Below are positions 54,791 through 64,000 of a stretch of DNA of 64,000 bases, piece by piece. The notes below the pieces were generated by a model. It was not told the DNA's origin. It searched no databases and saw nothing but the letters and a program-made list of their open reading frames with translations. Source of the DNA: an uncultured SAR86 cluster bacterium (GTDB lineage Bacteria; Pseudomonadota; Gammaproteobacteria; Magnimaribacterales; Magnimaribacteraceae). Every line of letters begins with the position of its first letter. Position 1 is the stretch's first letter. Where the stretch lies: NCBI GenBank assembly GCA_902628375.1, contig CACOMS010000004.1, positions 1 to 64,000 on the forward strand. Direction: 5' to 3'. The translations under genes were made by a program, and so were the position numbers.

Positions 54791-56091
54791 TAAAACCCAG
54801 ATAATGAACGAAAATGGAGTCCTCTTTCCTTGTAATTCTTATACATATCTAGGCTTGAACAAGCTGGCGAAAGCAGGATTATGTCATCCTTCTTGGCAAT
54901 ATTTTTAGATAGATTTACTGCATCTTCTAAGTTTTCAACTACATCACAATTACATTTAGAATTTATGGAATCGCAAATAAGGCTTGAGTCTTTTCCAAAA
55001 ATGATGGCACTCTTTACTCCCCTTAAGCTTGATTTGTTTATAGATTGAAAATCTTGGCCTTTAGCATCTCCACCTAAAATAAGAATAACTTCTTTTCCAT
55101 CCTTTATTTGTCTTGCGGAATCTAAAGCATTAATCATTGAAGATACGTTTGTAGACTTAGAATCATCAATATACAAAGCATTATTGATAGTACCTAAAAC
55201 ATCAAATCTATGAGGGCTCCTTGAAAAATCATTATAGAAACGCATGATCTTTTCTAAATTTTCTTTAATAAAATCTATTTTAGAAAAGTTTACGGAGTTA
55301 TGTTTAAGCATCTCCAATGCCATATAGATTGATATAGATGCCTTTAGATTCATGGTCTCATACTCTGGCCAGCCTTTAGGCAAGAGAGATTTTATATCCT
55401 CATTAACTTCTTTGAATTCAGACAAGAAGTTTAAAGAAACCTGCTCATTGCTTTGAAGCGGTGAAGTTGAGTCTTGGAAGATTAGGAAATTACTATTTAG
55501 AAAAACTCTTTCTTTTATTCTTCTATATTCTTCTAAGGTTTTGTGTCTATCTAGGTGGTCTTGTCCTAAATTTAAGAACACACTTATTTCAGACCGAATT
55601 TGTTGTATATACTCCAACTGAAAACTAGAAACCTCTATGACCGAATATTCAATATCTTTCGATAAAAGGTCTAATACCGGTTCACCTATATTTCCTCCTA
55701 AAGCAACCTTTTTTTCTCCATAGAACTTACTAAGTAAAAATTCTGTCATTCTAGTTACGGAAGTTTTTCCATTTGTTCCCGTTATTAAAATAGGTTTTGA
55801 CTTTGTTTGACTTAAATAAAGATCTAAATCCGTTGATATTGGTATTTTTCTCTTAATTGTTTCGTTCAAAAATATATTGTTGCTATCTACTCCTGGGCTT
55901 ACAAAAACCTTACTTACCTCTTTTAGAATTGATGCATCTTCAGAAAAGAGAAACTTATCTACATAAGAAGTTAAATTAATGTTCTTGCTTGAACAAGAAT
56001 CCATAACCAAATGATGAATTGATTGATTACTAAGATACCTTGATATGGATCTTCCTGTTACCCCCATGCCCATTATCAAAGGCTTTTTCAT
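54790..56091 (-). CDS. murD: UDP-N-acetylmuramoylalanine--D-glutamate ligase
   Basis: Adds D-glutamate to the growing stem peptide. The 433 residues have the ATP site ITGTNGKTSVTRM, a VSSFQLEYI motif, LGQDHLDRH, the RFDVLGTINNALYIDDSKSTNVSS segment and LLSPACSSLDMYKNYKERG at the end. It lies 8 bases after mraY in the usual order. Confidence 0.97.
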   Translation of the reverse strand: MKKPLIMGMGVTGRSISRYLSNQSIHHLVMDSCSSKNINLTSYVDKFLFSEDASILKEVSKVFVSPGVDSNNIFLNETIKRKIPISTDLDLYLSQTKSKPILITGTNGKTSVTRMTEFLLSKFYGEKKVALGGNIGEPVLDLLSKDIEYSVIEVSSFQLEYIQQIRSEISVFLNLGQDHLDRHKTLEEYRRIKERVFLNSNFLIFQDSTSPLQSNEQVSLNFLSEFKEVNEDIKSLLPKGWPEYETMNLKASISIYMALEMLKHNSVNFSKIDFIKENLEKIMRFYNDFSRSPHRFDVLGTINNALYIDDSKSTNVSSMINALDSARQIKDGKEVILILGGDAKGQDFQSINKSSLRGVKSAIIFGKDSSLICDSINSKCNCDVVENLEDAVNLSKNIAKKDDIILLSPACSSLDMYKNYKERGLHFRSLSGF

Positions 56092-56099
56092 CTCTAGGC

Positions 56100-57182
56100 C
56101 TATCTTAGTTTTAGTAGGGCCAAACCAATAAGAACTAATACAAAAGTAATTATCCAGAATCTAACAATCACTCTAGGTTCCGGCCATCCTTTCAACTCAT
56201 AATGGTGATGAAGCGGAGCCATCCTAAAGACTCTTTTGCCTGTAAGCTTAAATGAAGCAACTTGTATCATTACTGAAAGTGCTTCAACTACAAAAACTCC
56301 TCCCATAACTAACAAAACATATTCATGCCTGATAATGACAGTGATTATTCCTATAGCTGAACCCAAAGCCAAAGAACCAACATCACCCATAAAAACTTGT
56401 GCTGGGTAGGTGTTGTACCATAAAAACCCTATTCCTGATCCTATGATCGCACCACAGATGATAACTAATTCTCCGGTTCCAGGTAGATATGGAATATTTA
56501 GATAATCTGAAAAAAATAAATTACCTGTGGCGTAACTAATAACTGCAAGACCAGATATCACCATAACAGAGGGAAGAATCGCCAAACCGTCTAATCCATC
56601 TGTTAAATTTACTGCATTGCTTGTACCAACAACTACAAAATATGAAAGGATAATGAAACCTAAACCTAAAGGGATGCTTATTTCCTTTAAAAATGGAACT
56701 ATTAAGCTGGTTTGGTTTATATCATTTGAACTAAGGTAAAGATAAGTTACTGCAGTCAAAGTGACCAGGCTTTGCCAGAAGATCTTTCCATGAAAGGACA
56801 TTCCATCGCTAGATTTATGTTTTATTTTTAGTCTGTCATCTACCCAGCCTATACAAGCAAAGGATAAGATCACAAACAATACAGTCCAAACATAGTGATT
56901 CTGAAGGTCTCCCCAAATAAGAGTACTAACAAGAATAGAGGAAACAATTAATGCTCCTCCCATAGTTGGAGTCCCCTTCTTGCTTAAGTGGCTCTCTGGC
57001 CCTTCTTCTCTGATTACTTGACCTTGTTGACCTTCTTTCATCTTGGTAATGAACAATGGGCCAAAAAGAAGTGAAAATAACAAAGAAGTTATAGTGGCTA
57101 AAATAGATCTAAAAGATAGGTACTCAAATAATCTAAGAGGACCAAAAGCCTCAGCGAAAAAATCAAAAATTATTAGAATCAT
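56100..57182 (-). CDS. mraY: Phospho-MurNAc-pentapeptide transferase MraY
   Basis: Attaches phospho-MurNAc-pentapeptide to undecaprenyl phosphate, giving lipid I. The 360 residues equal the E. coli length, with ten helices. Motifs seen are [51 protein letters not shown] and the histidine motif [17 protein letters not shown]. murF lies 3 bases upstream. Confidence 0.98.
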   Translation of the reverse strand: MILIIFDFFAEAFGPLRLFEYLSFRSILATITSLLFSLLFGPLFITKMKEGQQGQVIREEGPESHLSKKGTPTMGGALIVSSILVSTLIWGDLQNHYVWTVLFVILSFACIGWVDDRLKIKHKSSDGMSFHGKIFWQSLVTLTAVTYLYLSSNDINQTSLIVPFLKEISIPLGLGFIILSYFVVVGTSNAVNLTDGLDGLAILPSVMVISGLAVISYATGNLFFSDYLNIPYLPGTGELVIICGAIIGSGIGFLWYNTYPAQVFMGDVGSLALGSAIGIITVIIRHEYVLLVMGGVFVVEALSVMIQVASFKLTGKRVFRMAPLHHHYELKGWPEPRVIVRFWIITFVLVLIGLALLKLR

Positions 57183-57185
57183 ATT

Positions 57186-58523
57186 TTATTTAGTCAATTT
57201 ATCTGCTATTTCGTTCATCTTAGTAGATCTAGAACCTTTAACCATTATTATAGGGTCTTGTAGAGTAATCGTATTCAAATGTTCCAATAAATCTTCCTTA
57301 TTCCTAAAAATTTCCGCATTACCAGAATAATACTCCAATCCTTTCTGCCACATTTCACCTATACATAAAAAATAATCTACTTTTTCAGAAGCAAACAAAC
57401 AAACTTCTTTGTGGAATTCTTCTGCATTACTTCCTAATTCCAGCATCTCACCAGCAATGAGAACTTTTTTTCTTGTTTCATTAGACACAAGACTAACTAG
57501 GTTTTTCATTGATTCAGGATTTGAGTTATAGGTGTCATCAATCAACGTTCCTCCTTTAATATAATCTTTTAAAGAAAGTCGTCTATCTGGAAATTTACAA
57601 TTCTCAAGCTCATTTATACATTCATTAATATCCAAATCTAATGCATAACATGCTCCTAGTGCTGCTACGGCATTTAAGACATTGTGTTCGCCAATAGTAT
57701 TAAGACTGCAATCCAAATCAAGGTTTCCTATCTTGATACCAAATAATATTTTGTTGTTTTTAACTTCTTGAGAAATATAGGTAACCCTCAGGGTTGAAGC
57801 ATCACTTTTGCCAAAAGAAATAATATTTAACCCCTTTGACCTGTCCTTCCAATAATTAAAATAAGGAGAGTCAGATGGAAGAATAACAGACCCACCTTCA
57901 TCTAAGGAGTCAATGATGTCACCTTTTTCTTTTGCTACACTATCTACATCAACTAGCCCTTCTAAATGTGAATTATGAGCATTTGTTATCAAAGCGACAT
58001 GAGGTTTAACTTTCTGAGATAAATAGGATATTTCTCCCAAAGAGTTAGTGCCAATCTCAATAACTGAAAAGTCCTGCTTATCTAATTCTAGCAATGTAAG
58101 AGGTAAACCAATTTGATTATTTTTATTACCTAATGTCTTATGGGCAGCTTTATTTTTACTTAGAATTTGTGCAGTTAAATCTTTAGTTGTTGTTTTTCCA
58201 TTACTGCCAGTCAAACAAATAATTTTTCCTAAATAATTATCTCTCTTAAAATCCGCTAACCTATTTAGAAAATCAAAAGTATCCTCTGTATAGATATAAG
58301 GTAATTTTGTTTCCATTTTGGAGCTTAAGACTATTGAAGATGCTCCTGCGCCTTCAGCTTGTTTTATAAAATCGTGCCCATCTAGATGTTTTCCTTTTAA
58401 GCACAAGAAGGTCTCTCCTGGTTTGAGGGTTCTTGTATCTATGCTTATTCCTTGGAAATCTAAAGTATCACCATGAAACTCTGATCCGGTTAATTTTGCT
58501 ATTTCATGTAAATCAAGTGTCAT
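57186..58523 (-). CDS. murF: UDP-MurNAc-tripeptide--D-Ala-D-Ala ligase
   Basis: Completes the pentapeptide precursor by adding D-Ala-D-Ala made by DdlB. The 445 residues have an N-terminal MurE/F domain (ISIDTRTLKPGETFLCLKGKHLDGHDF), the ATP site TGSNGKTTTKDL, NKNNQIGLPLTLL and DDTYNSNPESM. It starts 8 bases after murE ends. Confidence 0.97.
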   Translation of the reverse strand: MTLDLHEIAKLTGSEFHGDTLDFQGISIDTRTLKPGETFLCLKGKHLDGHDFIKQAEGAGASSIVLSSKMETKLPYIYTEDTFDFLNRLADFKRDNYLGKIICLTGSNGKTTTKDLTAQILSKNKAAHKTLGNKNNQIGLPLTLLELDKQDFSVIEIGTNSLGEISYLSQKVKPHVALITNAHNSHLEGLVDVDSVAKEKGDIIDSLDEGGSVILPSDSPYFNYWKDRSKGLNIISFGKSDASTLRVTYISQEVKNNKILFGIKIGNLDLDCSLNTIGEHNVLNAVAALGACYALDLDINECINELENCKFPDRRLSLKDYIKGGTLIDDTYNSNPESMKNLVSLVSNETRKKVLIAGEMLELGSNAEEFHKEVCLFASEKVDYFLCIGEMWQKGLEYYSGNAEIFRNKEDLLEHLNTITLQDPIIMVKGSRSTKMNEIADKLTK

Positions 58524-58531
58524 CTAATTCT

Positions 58532-59986
58532 TCAAACTTCTTCTAAAAATTTCTCAACCTGAATAAAATCACTAAATTCCTTTTTTTTACCATTTACCTC
58601 TTGATATTCCTCATGTCCCTTTCCGGCAATTAAGAGAATATTCTTTTTCTTGTTTCCCATCATTTCCGTAAGGCAATAATCAATAGCTTTCTCCCTATCT
58701 AACTCTACTTTAATGTCATTATTGCTTTCTATGCCCTTCATAATATCTTCAATTATTAAACTAGGCTCTTCGCCCCTAGGATTATCATTAGTTAAAACAA
58801 CCTTATCCGAATAAAGTTTAGAAACTTTACCCATCTCCATTCTCTTTAATTTATCCCTTTCACCTCCGCATCCAAATAGACACCACAAAGTAGACTCTCC
58901 TAAACTCCTCAGTTCCTTTAAAGCAAATTCTAATGCCTCTGGGGTATGGGCGTAATCAATAAAACAAAGATTATTATCATCTAGTTTAATTGGGCTCATT
59001 CTACCCTTAGAGAATTTAATAGCAGATGTAGAATATGCTAGTTCTTTTAATTCAAATCCTTCTAAAACTAGAGAGATTATTGAACATAAAGCATTTACAG
59101 CTAGGTATTTAGAATATGTATTAAGTTTAATTTCTTCGTTACCAAAAGGCGAAGAAACTTTTAGAACTATTTTCTTAAGGTCATCGCGAAAACAGGTATA
59201 TAAAATATCTGCTTCTTGAAATTCGGAAACAGAGCATGCAACTGAATTACTAGCTTTCAATTCAGAATAAATATCCCTACCCAGATTGTTATCAATATTT
59301 ATAACTGATTTCTTAGGTGAGCTATCAAAAAATAATTTCTTCTTTGACGCTGCATAATTCTCCATGGTTTTATGATAATCCAGGTGATCTTGAGAAAAGC
59401 TTGTAAAAATAGCTGTGTTAATTTCTAATCCATTTAATCTTCCTTGATCTAAACCATGGGATGAAGCCTCTAAAGCTGCATATTCCATTCCTATAGAGTT
59501 CATTAGGCTTAATTGCTTATTAATTTCTAATGAATTTGGTGTGGTTAATGATGGTTTAGTTTGAATATTAACTCCATCCAAACACCAGCCTATAGTGCTT
59601 AAATAACCGCATTTGGCTTCTTTCTGATTAAGCATCCCAGATAGAAACTCTACGGTTGAAGTTTTTCCGTTTGTTCCTGTGACTGCAATTAATTTTAATT
59701 TTTTTGAAGGGTTTTCATAAACATTAGAAATTATCTTCCCTAAATCACTTTTTAAAGAGTGCAGTCTGAATACTTTTTCTGTAGGTTCTAAAATGCTATC
59801 GGAAAGAACAGCCACGGCTCCCTTACTAAATGCTTCTTTTATGTAATTATTTCCATCTGTTTGAGATCCTTTGAAGGCCAAAAAGAGATCTCCTTCTTTT
59901 GTGTCTCGGCTATCTAAAGAGACACCTTTGATATCTTCCCATTGAGGAATAAAATCCTTAAGAGCTGTTTTATTAATCTTTTCCAA
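58532..59986 (-). CDS. murE: UDP-MurNAc-L-Ala-D-Glu--meso-DAP ligase
   Basis: Adds the third stem-peptide residue. The 484 residues have the ATP site VTGTNGKTSTVEFL near residue 104, EASSHGLDQGRL and FTSFSQDHLDYH. The specificity motif reads NDNPRGEEP, the DNPR form that selects meso-diaminopimelate rather than lysine; this fits dapA in the same window. ftsI ends at the preceding base. Confidence 0.97.
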   Translation of the reverse strand: MEKINKTALKDFIPQWEDIKGVSLDSRDTKEGDLFLAFKGSQTDGNNYIKEAFSKGAVAVLSDSILEPTEKVFRLHSLKSDLGKIISNVYENPSKKLKLIAVTGTNGKTSTVEFLSGMLNQKEAKCGYLSTIGWCLDGVNIQTKPSLTTPNSLEINKQLSLMNSIGMEYAALEASSHGLDQGRLNGLEINTAIFTSFSQDHLDYHKTMENYAASKKKLFFDSSPKKSVINIDNNLGRDIYSELKASNSVACSVSEFQEADILYTCFRDDLKKIVLKVSSPFGNEEIKLNTYSKYLAVNALCSIISLVLEGFELKELAYSTSAIKFSKGRMSPIKLDDNNLCFIDYAHTPEALEFALKELRSLGESTLWCLFGCGGERDKLKRMEMGKVSKLYSDKVVLTNDNPRGEEPSLIIEDIMKGIESNNDIKVELDREKAIDYCLTEMMGNKKKNILLIAGKGHEEYQEVNGKKKEFSDFIQVEKFLEEV

Positions 59987-61639
59987 TTAAATCCCCAGTT
60001 CTAATGTTCTCATGGATTTATTCATAATCTCTGAAAATGTAGGAGCAGCAACTTCTCCTCCTGAGTGTAACTCACCTTTCAATCCTCTCAAGACTACTAC
60101 TATCAATAAAGATGGATCTCTTTCAACAGAATATCCAGAAAATGTTGCTGTATATTCTTTTTCACTTTTAACTATTCTTTCTGCAGTGCCCGTTTTTCCT
60201 GCTATAAGTAAGCCATTAACCCCCGCCTTTCTGCCAGTGCCATAACGTGCATTAACTGTCTCTAAGAGCATATCTTCTATTTTCAACGCAGTTCCTTCAT
60301 CTAAAACTCTTTTTGGATTTTTTAGGCTAGATAAATCTTTGTCTAAATATAAATATAATTCCTTAAGCAAACCTCTATTTGCAAAAACTGAATAAGCCTG
60401 CGCAATATGTAAAGCAGAAATAGATAAACCATATCCATAACAAAAACTTACTTTATCTCTTTCACTGATAATTGAATATTTAGGCAAAAAACCTTGAGTA
60501 GCAGGAATAAGAATATTTGTTAAATCAGAATCTAAACCAAAATTAGAAAAATATTCGAACAAATAATCTTTATCATGTTGGTCGCATAACTTAACCATTG
60601 CTACGTTACTAGATCTTGAAATTACCTCATTTAGATTAAGAGAGCCAAAATCTCTAAAATCACTAGTTTTATATCCTCCATATTCGATCCACCCTGGAGA
60701 TGTATTAACTAGCTCTGATTCCTTTATTAAACCTGATTCTAATATAGCTGACATAGCTAAAGGTTTCATAACTGAACCAGGCTCAAAGATATCTAAAGTA
60801 GATCTATTTCTAAATACACTTAAGTCACTTATATTCTTTCTATTATTTGGATTGAATGTAGGTAAATTAGTTAAGGATAAAATTTCTGATGTTCTAGGAT
60901 CTATTATTACAACAGACCCAGAGATAGCTTTTGTTTTCTGAATTATTTTACTTAATTCTAAAAATGCTATTGACTGCAATCTGGAGTCAATTGTCAAATA
61001 AAGATCTCTTCCATCTACTGCTTCACTCCTCTTTCCGTCTAATTTTATGCCCTTAGGACCTCTTGAGCCTTCAAAAGAACCATCCTTGCCTTTAAGAAAT
61101 TTATCAAAAACTAATTCTGTTCCTTGAATTCCATTTCTATCTGTATCTGTAAGACCTACAACATGAGAAAAAGCCTCTCCTTGTGGATAAGATCTCTTAA
61201 GTTTTTGTAAAATATGAGCTCCCTTTAACTTAATTTTCTTTAATGACTCTATCTCAAATTGGTCTAAATCTTTCTTAATGATGAAATATCTTGAACTTGC
61301 TAGATGAATTCTTTGAATTATCTTTTCTATGTCTAAATTTATAGCTTCTGATAAAAGAGAAAGGTTAGTTTTAGATGAATTAAACGAAAGTCTATCTATT
61401 TCTAAAGAGTATGTATTAATATCCAAAGCCAGAATTCTTCCATTTCTATCTAATATTTTTCCTCTTCTGGAAGGTATTTGATAAATTGATTTAATCTTTG
61501 AATAAGAACGTTCTTCTAAAAAAGAATCTTGAAAAGTCTTTATATAAATTAATCTTGAAAAAAGTAGAAGAAAACCTACTAATAAAATGATTATTAGAAA
61601 AAAGTTTCTTCCAGAATAAATATTTACTCTAGAAGACAT
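59987..61639 (-). CDS. ftsI: Septal peptidoglycan transpeptidase FtsI (PBP3)
   Basis: The class B penicillin-binding protein that cross-links septal peptidoglycan with FtsW. One N-terminal helix (FFLIIILLVGFLLLFSRLI, about residues 13-31), the pedestal domain with RRGKILDRNGRILA, then the transpeptidase with SVMK (serine 289, lysine 292), SSN (343-345 region) and KTGT (482-485). Length 550 is near E. coli's 588. It normally follows ftsL; here ftsZ is immediately upstream (7 bases) and ftsL is not seen. Confidence 0.97.
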   Translation of the reverse strand: MSSRVNIYSGRNFFLIIILLVGFLLLFSRLIYIKTFQDSFLEERSYSKIKSIYQIPSRRGKILDRNGRILALDINTYSLEIDRLSFNSSKTNLSLLSEAINLDIEKIIQRIHLASSRYFIIKKDLDQFEIESLKKIKLKGAHILQKLKRSYPQGEAFSHVVGLTDTDRNGIQGTELVFDKFLKGKDGSFEGSRGPKGIKLDGKRSEAVDGRDLYLTIDSRLQSIAFLELSKIIQKTKAISGSVVIIDPRTSEILSLTNLPTFNPNNRKNISDLSVFRNRSTLDIFEPGSVMKPLAMSAILESGLIKESELVNTSPGWIEYGGYKTSDFRDFGSLNLNEVISRSSNVAMVKLCDQHDKDYLFEYFSNFGLDSDLTNILIPATQGFLPKYSIISERDKVSFCYGYGLSISALHIAQAYSVFANRGLLKELYLYLDKDLSSLKNPKRVLDEGTALKIEDMLLETVNARYGTGRKAGVNGLLIAGKTGTAERIVKSEKEYTATFSGYSVERDPSLLIVVVLRGLKGELHSGGEVAAPTFSEIMNKSMRTLELGI

Positions 61640-61646
61640 TAATTCT

Positions 61647-62813
61647 CTAATCTAATTGTGTTCTAACAAAAGAAGGTATATTTAAAAATTCTCCGTCATC
61701 TTCATCTTTATCCTCTTGTGGTTTTGTAGAAACACTCTCAATTTTAGGAGAATTTTCCATCAAATTTCTAGCCGCATCGCTTAGAGGTAATGGTTGAGTA
61801 ACATTTAGATCATTAAACTTACGTTCATTTAAAGAAGAAAGATTTTTAGTTGAAACTCCTAATCCAGTAGCAATTACTGTTACCACGAGTTCGTTACCCA
61901 AAGCTTCATTTATTACATTACCTGTAACAATGATTGCGTCATTAGCAGCAAAACTCTCTATGCAATCACCAACAGCTTGAATCTCACCTAAAGTAATATC
62001 TGGTCCTGCTGTGATATTAACCAAGACACCTTTGGCATCTTTTAAACTTATATCTTCAAGCAGCTTACTAGAAACTGCCTGCTCGGCAGCTATTCTTGCT
62101 CTATCCGGACCTGTAGAGCTGCCAGTCCCCATCATTGCTGTGCCTTTTTCCGACATAACAGTCCTTACATCCGCGAAATCTACATTAATTAGACCTGGAC
62201 ACATGATAATATCTGAAATTCCTCTAACTGCACCAGACAGAACATCGTTTGCTTGACTAAAAGCCTCTATCATACTGCAGTCTTGTCCCAGAACCTCTAA
62301 TAGCTTCTGATTGGGGATAGTAATTAAAGAATCAACTTCCTCTACAAGCTCTTTAACACCTTCTTTAGCTATTTCCATTCTCTTTTTGCCTTCTAACTCG
62401 AAAGGTTTAGTTACGACAGCAACAGTCAATATACCTAATTCTTTAGAAACCTGAGCAACTATAGGCGCAGCACCTGTTCCGGTTCCACCCCCCATTCCGG
62501 CTGTTATAAATGCCATATCTGTTCCTTTAAGCATCTCTCTTATTCTGTCTCGATCTTCTAAAGCAGCTTCCCTTCCCACATTAGGATTAGCTCCTGCTCC
62601 CAGACCATTGGTTATTTCTTTACCTAAAGTAAATTTAGTTGAAGCTCCATTTTTATCTAAGGCTTGTTTATCTGTATTAATGGAAATAAATTCAGCTCCT
62701 TCAATACCTGCCTCAACCATATGGTTTACTGCATTTCCACCTCCACCACCAACTCCTATAACCTTGATAACTGCGTTACCGTGATTATCTTCTACTATGT
62801 CCCATTCACTCAT
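61647..62813 (-). CDS. ftsZ: Cell division protein FtsZ
   Basis: The tubulin homologue that forms the Z ring. The 388 residues show the GTP-binding VIGVGGGGGNAVNHM, the tubulin signature AGMGGGTGTGAAPIVA and NVDFADVRTVMSEKG. The C-terminal tail ends with the binding peptide FLNIPSFVRTQLD used by FtsA and ZipA. It follows ftsA as usual (18 bases apart), but is followed by ftsI rather than lpxC. Confidence 0.98.
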   Translation of the reverse strand: MSEWDIVEDNHGNAVIKVIGVGGGGGNAVNHMVEAGIEGAEFISINTDKQALDKNGASTKFTLGKEITNGLGAGANPNVGREAALEDRDRIREMLKGTDMAFITAGMGGGTGTGAAPIVAQVSKELGILTVAVVTKPFELEGKKRMEIAKEGVKELVEEVDSLITIPNQKLLEVLGQDCSMIEAFSQANDVLSGAVRGISDIIMCPGLINVDFADVRTVMSEKGTAMMGTGSSTGPDRARIAAEQAVSSKLLEDISLKDAKGVLVNITAGPDITLGEIQAVGDCIESFAANDAIIVTGNVINEALGNELVVTVIATGLGVSTKNLSSLNERKFNDLNVTQPLPLSDAARNLMENSPKIESVSTKPQEDKDEDDGEFLNIPSFVRTQLD

Positions 62814-62831
62814 TATCTCTCCCTCCCTAAA

Positions 62832-64000
62832 TTAAAGATTTCTACCAAACCATCTGGAAACTCTATTGAAAATATTCTTATCTCTATGAATGTAATTCAT
62901 GTGATCCTCTTGCTTTTGTTTTAATCCATACTCTAGTAGACCAACTGAAGTAGCATAAATTGGGTTATTAATAATCTCACTGAATCCTTCTGCAGAATTT
63001 GGAGTTCCTATTCTCACAGGTGTATGAAAAACTTCCTCTGCCAACTCCACTGCTCCCTCTATTTTAGATGCTCCCCCTGTTAGAACTATGCCAGCAGGAA
63101 TAATAGAATCAAAACCACTTAAATTTAATTTCTGTTGCGTCATAGAGAATATTTCTACATATCTTCTTTCGAGTACATCAGCTAATGCTTGTCTAGATAA
63201 CTCTCTTTCTGGCCTACCCCCCATTCCAGGAACCATCATAGTTTCATGAGGGCTAGTCAGAGAACTTACAGCACATCCATACATTTGTTTTATATCTTCA
63301 GCTTGATTGGGTGGAGTTCTTAAAGCTTGAGCTATGTCATTAGTAACATGATCTCCTGCAACTGGTATAACTTCGGTAAATGATATCGACCCTTCAGTAA
63401 ATACTGCTATGTCAGTAGTTCCACAACCTATATCAATAAGACATACTCCCAATTCTCTTTCGTCACTCGTTAAAACTGAGTAACTTGAAGCTAGTTGCTC
63501 CAAGACAAAAGCTTCAACTTCTAAGCCGCAAGCCTTAACGCAGGTATGAATATTTTGAGAAGAATTTTCACTACAAGTAACAAGGTGTACTTTGGCTTCT
63601 AATCTAGAACCGGCCATACCAAGAGGTTCCTTTATACCGTCTTGCTTATCAATAATATAATCTCTTGGTAAAACGTGAAGAAGCTTTTGATCTGCTGGTA
63701 TAGCCATAGCTTGCGCGGTTTCAATTACTCTATCAACGTCAGAGTATCTCACCTCACCATCTTTAATTGGAACCACACCTTCCGAATTTAATCCTTTGAT
63801 GTGACTACCAGATATTCCTACATAACATGAACTAATATGACAGCCAGCCATTGTCTCTGCCTCTTGAATAGATTTCTTGATAGCTCTAGTTGTAGAATCA
63901 ATATCAATTACAACTCCATTTTTAAGTCCTCTAGAAGGATGAGAACCAATTCCTATTATTTCAAGTGAATTCATATCATTAATTTCAGCGACAACTGCAA
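62832..64000 (-). CDS. ftsA: Cell division protein FtsA (5' end outside the window)
   Basis: The actin-like protein that tethers FtsZ to the membrane. The frame is open to the right edge: codons before the ATG at 63974 read AVVAEIND, aligning with the family's strand 1, so the true start lies about 20 residues beyond the window. Visible features are IDIGCGTTDIAVF, the 1C domain (YVGISGSHIKGLNSEG), LTGGASKIEGAVELAEEVF and the amphipathic membrane-binding end VSRWFGRNL. ftsQ would be expected upstream, outside the window. Confidence 0.97.
   Translation of the reverse strand, partial: AVVAEINDMNSLEIIGIGSHPSRGLKNGVVIDIDSTTRAIKKSIQEAETMAGCHISSCYVGISGSHIKGLNSEGVVPIKDGEVRYSDVDRVIETAQAMAIPADQKLLHVLPRDYIIDKQDGIKEPLGMAGSRLEAKVHLVTCSENSSQNIHTCVKACGLEVEAFVLEQLASSYSVLTSDERELGVCLIDIGCGTTDIAVFTEGSISFTEVIPVAGDHVTNDIAQALRTPPNQAEDIKQMYGCAVSSLTSPHETMMVPGMGGRPERELSRQALADVLERRYVEIFSMTQQKLNLSGFDSIIPAGIVLTGGASKIEGAVELAEEVFHTPVRIGTPNSAEGFSEIINNPIYATSVGLLEYGLKQKQEDHMNYIHRDKNIFNRVSRWFGRNL

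Overview
The window is AT-rich, densely packed chromosomal DNA from a streamlined gammaproteobacterium. Gene order supports this: iscRSUA-fdx-iscX, ispG-hisS-yfgM-bamB-der, dapA-bamC-purC, yebC-(ruv slot)-ybgC-tolQRAB-pal-cpoB-tRNA-Lys and pyrG-kdsA-eno-ftsB-ispDF-surE-pcm are gammaproteobacterial and look most like the Pseudomonas versions, with many members dropped. Short intergenic regions, overlapping convergent genes and low GC suggest a marine oligotroph of SAR86 type; that affiliation is inference. No gene-free stretch exceeds 300 bases; the largest gap (16523-16717, about 195 bases) holds promoters and a repeat cluster. Almost all genes are housekeeping, and there are no insertion sequences, rRNA or CRISPR arrays.

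Layout. 1-5.2 kb: the end of sucC and sucD on the plus strand meet, on the minus strand, sdhC-sdhD, an sdhA whose C-terminus is replaced by the C-terminus of an ALDH7-type aldehyde dehydrogenase, and a lysine/saccharopine dehydrogenase; next to them is a frameshifted MFS transporter. 5.2-13.5 kb: S9 peptidase, der, bamB, yfgM, hisS, ispG, ndk. 13.5-16.5 kb: iscR-S-U-A-fdx-iscX without hscBA. 16.5-21.6 kb: divergent from iscR, a three-gene 2-oxoacid:ferredoxin oxidoreductase operon whose first protein starts with a phage-integrase-type N-terminal domain. 21.6-28.6 kb: purC, bamC, dapA, bcp, perM, tusA, bepA, hinT, a DUF1543 gene, crcB, tRNA-Lys. 28.6-36.4 kb: cpoB-pal-tolBARQ-ybgC, a PD-(D/E)XK nuclease where ruvCAB normally sits, yebC, aspS, a cysteine-less FmdB-like protein. 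36.5-47.4 kb: proS lacking the editing domain, recA with a LexA box, pncC, fdxA, a DUF368 transporter, pcm-surE-ispF-ispD-ftsB-eno-kdsA-pyrG. 47.4-50.2 kb: dnaB-rplI-rpsR-rpsF. 50.2-64 kb: a rearranged division and cell-wall cluster in which ftsA-ftsZ come before ftsI-murE-murF-mraY-murD-ftsW-murG-murC-ddlB.

How the genes work together. The envelope genes (dcw cluster, Tol-Pal, BamB/BamC/BepA, KdsA, DUF368) form a nearly complete set for building and dividing a Gram-negative envelope with meso-DAP peptidoglycan. The Isc genes supply clusters to IspG, FdxA, SdhB and the oxidoreductase operon next door. The most notable features are the SdhA-ALDH7 chimera, whose flanks match one inversion of an ancestral sdhCDAB-sucABCD / lysDH-ALDH7 locus (real, or a single-cell or assembly artefact), the integrase-domain fusion with its ATGTACC repeats, and the nuclease in the ruv slot.
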